Source: Paraburkholderia sp. (GTDB lineage: Bacteria; Pseudomonadota; Gammaproteobacteria; Burkholderiales; Burkholderiaceae). From it: DNA of 42,027 bases. The notes beneath the pieces are model-generated. The model saw only the letters and a list, made by a program, of their open reading frames with translations, was not told the origin of the DNA and did not search any database. Both the position numbers and the translations under genes were made by a program. The DNA lies in contig JAITTX010000341.1 of assembly GCA_031286755.1 (NCBI GenBank), positions 1-42,027 on the forward strand. The letters are read 5' to 3'. Shown here one piece after another: positions 40,514 to 42,027 of this stretch (positions are counted from its first letter, which is position 1; the number at the start of each line of letters is the position of its first letter).

Positions 40514-41440
40514 CTAGCGCGATTCCTTCACTCGCGACACGAGCTGTGTCGGGCTCACGAACTGCAACGCGATCAGCACCCATGCCAGCGTGATGGCCAT
40601 GTAGATCATCGCCATGGCGTCGATCGATTGCGGCGCGCGCACGCCCGTCGAGAACACCGCGTAATACAGCGCGACGACGAGCGTTTGCGTATCGGGTCCG
40701 GCGGTAAAAAAAGTGAGTTCGAACATGCCTATCGTGCGCACCAGCACGAGCAGCCCGGCCGCCAGCATCCCCGGCACGAGCAGCGGCAGCAATACATAAC
40801 GGAAATAGCGCAGCGTGTTCGCGCCGAAAATGCGCGCGGCCGATTCCAGATTCGGATCGATCTGCTCGATGAACGGCGTCATCACGAGAATCACGAACGG
40901 CAGCGCGGGCACGAGGTTCGCGAAGATCACGCCGGGCAGCGTGCCGGCGAGGCCGAAGTGATACATCGCGGTGGCCATCGGAATGCCGTAGGTGACGGGC
41001 GGCACCATCAGCGGCAGCAGGAACACGAGCATGGCAATGCGCTTGCCGGGAAACTGCGCGCGCGCCAGCGCGTAGGCGGCGGGCACGCCGAGCGCGATGG
41101 AGAGCAGCACGACCGCGCCCACTACCTCGAACGTCACCCACAGCACGCTGCCGAGCTGGAAGTCACGCCATGCCTGCGCGTACCAGTGCAGCGTGAAGCC
41201 TTGCGGCAGCGGCGTGCCGAACCAGCGCGTGGCGATGGAGTTCACGCCCACCGTCGCGATCAGCAACAGCACGTTGAGCAGGAAGAACGCCATGCCGCCC
41301 CACACGAGCCCTTTCCAGAGCACCACGGGCAGGCGCGCGGCCGGCTTCGTCCGTGGGGTTTTGGCGGCCGGCGCGGGACGCTCCTCGCGCACCGGCGCGC
41401 CCGCGTGCAGCCCCGCCGCGTTGTGTTGATGTGCGCCCAT
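40514..41440 (-). CDS. ABC transporter permease (PotC-like, second)
   Basis: A 308-residue inner-membrane permease of the spermidine/putrescine-iron branch. A Pro/Ala-rich cytosolic start (residues 1-35) precedes six helices. The EAA loop AARIFGANTLRYFRYVLLPLLVPGM, which docks the ATPase, is near residue 200. The ATG overlaps the stop of the first permease by one base (TGATG). AAAGG lies before the start. The ligand is unknown, but the next gene is a sugar-acid dehydratase. The binding protein and ATPase must lie to the right, outside the window. Confidence 0.88.
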   Translation of the reverse strand: MGAHQHNAAGLHAGAPVREERPAPAAKTPRTKPAARLPVVLWKGLVWGGMAFFLLNVLLLIATVGVNSIATRWFGTPLPQGFTLHWYAQAWRDFQLGSVLWVTFEVVGAVVLLSIALGVPAAYALARAQFPGKRIAMLVFLLPLMVPPVTYGIPMATAMYHFGLAGTLPGVIFANLVPALPFVILVMTPFIEQIDPNLESAARIFGANTLRYFRYVLLPLLVPGMLAAGLLVLVRTIGMFELTFFTAGPDTQTLVVALYYAVFSTGVRAPQSIDAMAMIYMAITLAWVLIALQFVSPTQLVSRVKESR

Positions 41441-42027
41441 CAGCCTTTCCCTCCGCTCACCGGGCCCGAATAGAAGTAGCGCTTCGCGCCGAGCATCGCG
41501 GCCACCACGATCAATTGCACGAAGCCCATCACGATGGCGATGGTCGAGGCGAGCGAGTAGTCGTAGCTCTCGAACGCCGCTTCCGAAGCCGCGATGGAAA
41601 TCACGCGTGTGGGACCCGCGGGCGCGCCGAGCAGCACCGCGGACGGAAACACGGAATACGCCTGCACGAACGAAAGACACGCGGCCATCGTGAGGCCGGG
41701 CGCGAGCAGCGGCAGATAAATCTGCCGGAACTGCTGCCACGGCCCCGCGCCCAGCGTGGCCGCCGCGCGCGCGAGCGTGGGGTCGATGCCGCTCACGTAC
41801 GAAAGCGTCAGCAGGAAGGCGAACGGAAAGCCCGAGACGATCAGCGAGATCAGCACGCCCCAGTAGTTGTGCGTGAGGCGAATCTCTTCGTTGGTGTAGA
41901 GATGCAGTGCGTGCAGCGCCTGCGGAAACCAGCCGTTCGGGCCGAAGTAGCTCAGCATGCCGTCGGCGATCAGCACGGTGCCGAGCGTGACCGGAATCAC
42001 GAGCAGCGTCGTCACGAGCTTCTGATA
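41440..42027 (-). CDS. ABC transporter permease (PotB-like, first), cut by the window edge
   Basis: The C-terminal 195 residues of a permease; the 5' end lies beyond the right edge, since the frame is open to the last base. The EAA loop AAATLGAGPWQQFRQIYLPLLAPGL is complete, followed by three helices. NEEIRLTHNYWGVLISLIVSGFPFAFLLT precedes it. It pairs with the next permease through a one-base overlap, as expected for a heterodimeric importer. Confidence 0.88.
   Translation of the reverse strand, partial: YQKLVTTLLVIPVTLGTVLIADGMLSYFGPNGWFPQALHALHLYTNEEIRLTHNYWGVLISLIVSGFPFAFLLTLSYVSGIDPTLARAAATLGAGPWQQFRQIYLPLLAPGLTMAACLSFVQAYSVFPSAVLLGAPAGPTRVISIAASEAAFESYDYSLASTIAIVMGFVQLIVVAAMLGAKRYFYSGPVSGGKG

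Noticed and set aside
1-42027. Mobile elements, prophage, toxin-antitoxin, CRISPR or anti-phage systems
   Set aside because: No transposase, integrase, recombinase, Cas, restriction or toxin-like protein and no terminal inverted repeats were seen; codon usage looks uniform throughout.

Overview
The window is a GC-rich stretch of chromosome from a beta-proteobacterium of the Burkholderiaceae (Burkholderia/Paraburkholderia/Caballeronia type). The evidence is the gene content: pcaQ-pcaHG, a PhaP phasin, a cyo quinol oxidase, a Burkholderia-type 16-stranded porin, a small H-NS-like protein and a tandem UvrA of about 2,000 residues. There is no rRNA, tRNA, IS element, prophage or CRISPR array. It reads as ordinary core and accessory chromosome with several catabolic and stress modules. 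Genus-level placement is inference.

Layout. 1-2.7 kb: divergent pcaQ and pcaHG (protocatechuate 3,4-dioxygenase). 2.7-4.1 kb: an NnrU-like membrane protein and a 76-residue H-NS C-domain-like protein. 4.1-10.2 kb: a giant UvrA with four ATPase cassettes behind a consensus LexA box (SOS control). 10.3-14.5 kb: an electrophile-defence neighbourhood made of an ABM monooxygenase, a XenA-type old yellow enzyme, a DJ-1/PfpI protein, a NemR-type repressor and a divergent SGNH esterase. Two nearly identical 15-bp operators precede nemR and the DJ-1 gene. 14.6-18.6 kb: cyoABCD, with an orphan nuoM (18.9-20.4 kb) upstream. 20.4-21.7 kb: a 750-bp intergenic region with a Fur box, a candidate minus-strand small RNA ending in a strong terminator, and a divergent Cys-rich protein of unknown function. 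21.7-27.7 kb: a SET-type MFS efflux pump, three 64-bp repeats each carrying a convergent pair of DnaA-box-like 9-mers, a Tat-exported AcpA-type phosphoesterase, and a cytochrome b561 gene translationally coupled to a family 2 glycosyltransferase. 27.9-30.6 kb: catalase and phasin. 30.7-42 kb: a hexuronate/sugar-acid cluster with a GntR/FadR-type regulator, mutarotase, RraA-like protein, MFS transporter, uronate dehydrogenase, TauE-like exporter, porin, IlvD/Edd dehydratase and an ABC importer that runs off the right edge.

How the genes work together. pcaHG opens the ring of protocatechuate. The uronate cluster can import a hexuronate (MFS, porin), interconvert its anomers (mutarotase) and oxidise it to an aldarolactone (Udh). 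Operators with a GT-N3-AC core, in both divergent promoters and before the regulator gene, suggest local control by the GntR protein. The NemR module is self-contained: the redox residues Cys106 and Lys175 fall at exactly the E. coli NemR positions. The most novel-looking non-coding features are the Fur-box/small-RNA region (20.9-21.1 kb) and the DnaA-box repeat cluster (23.3-23.6 kb). All calls come from reading the sequence; no alignment or database search was run.
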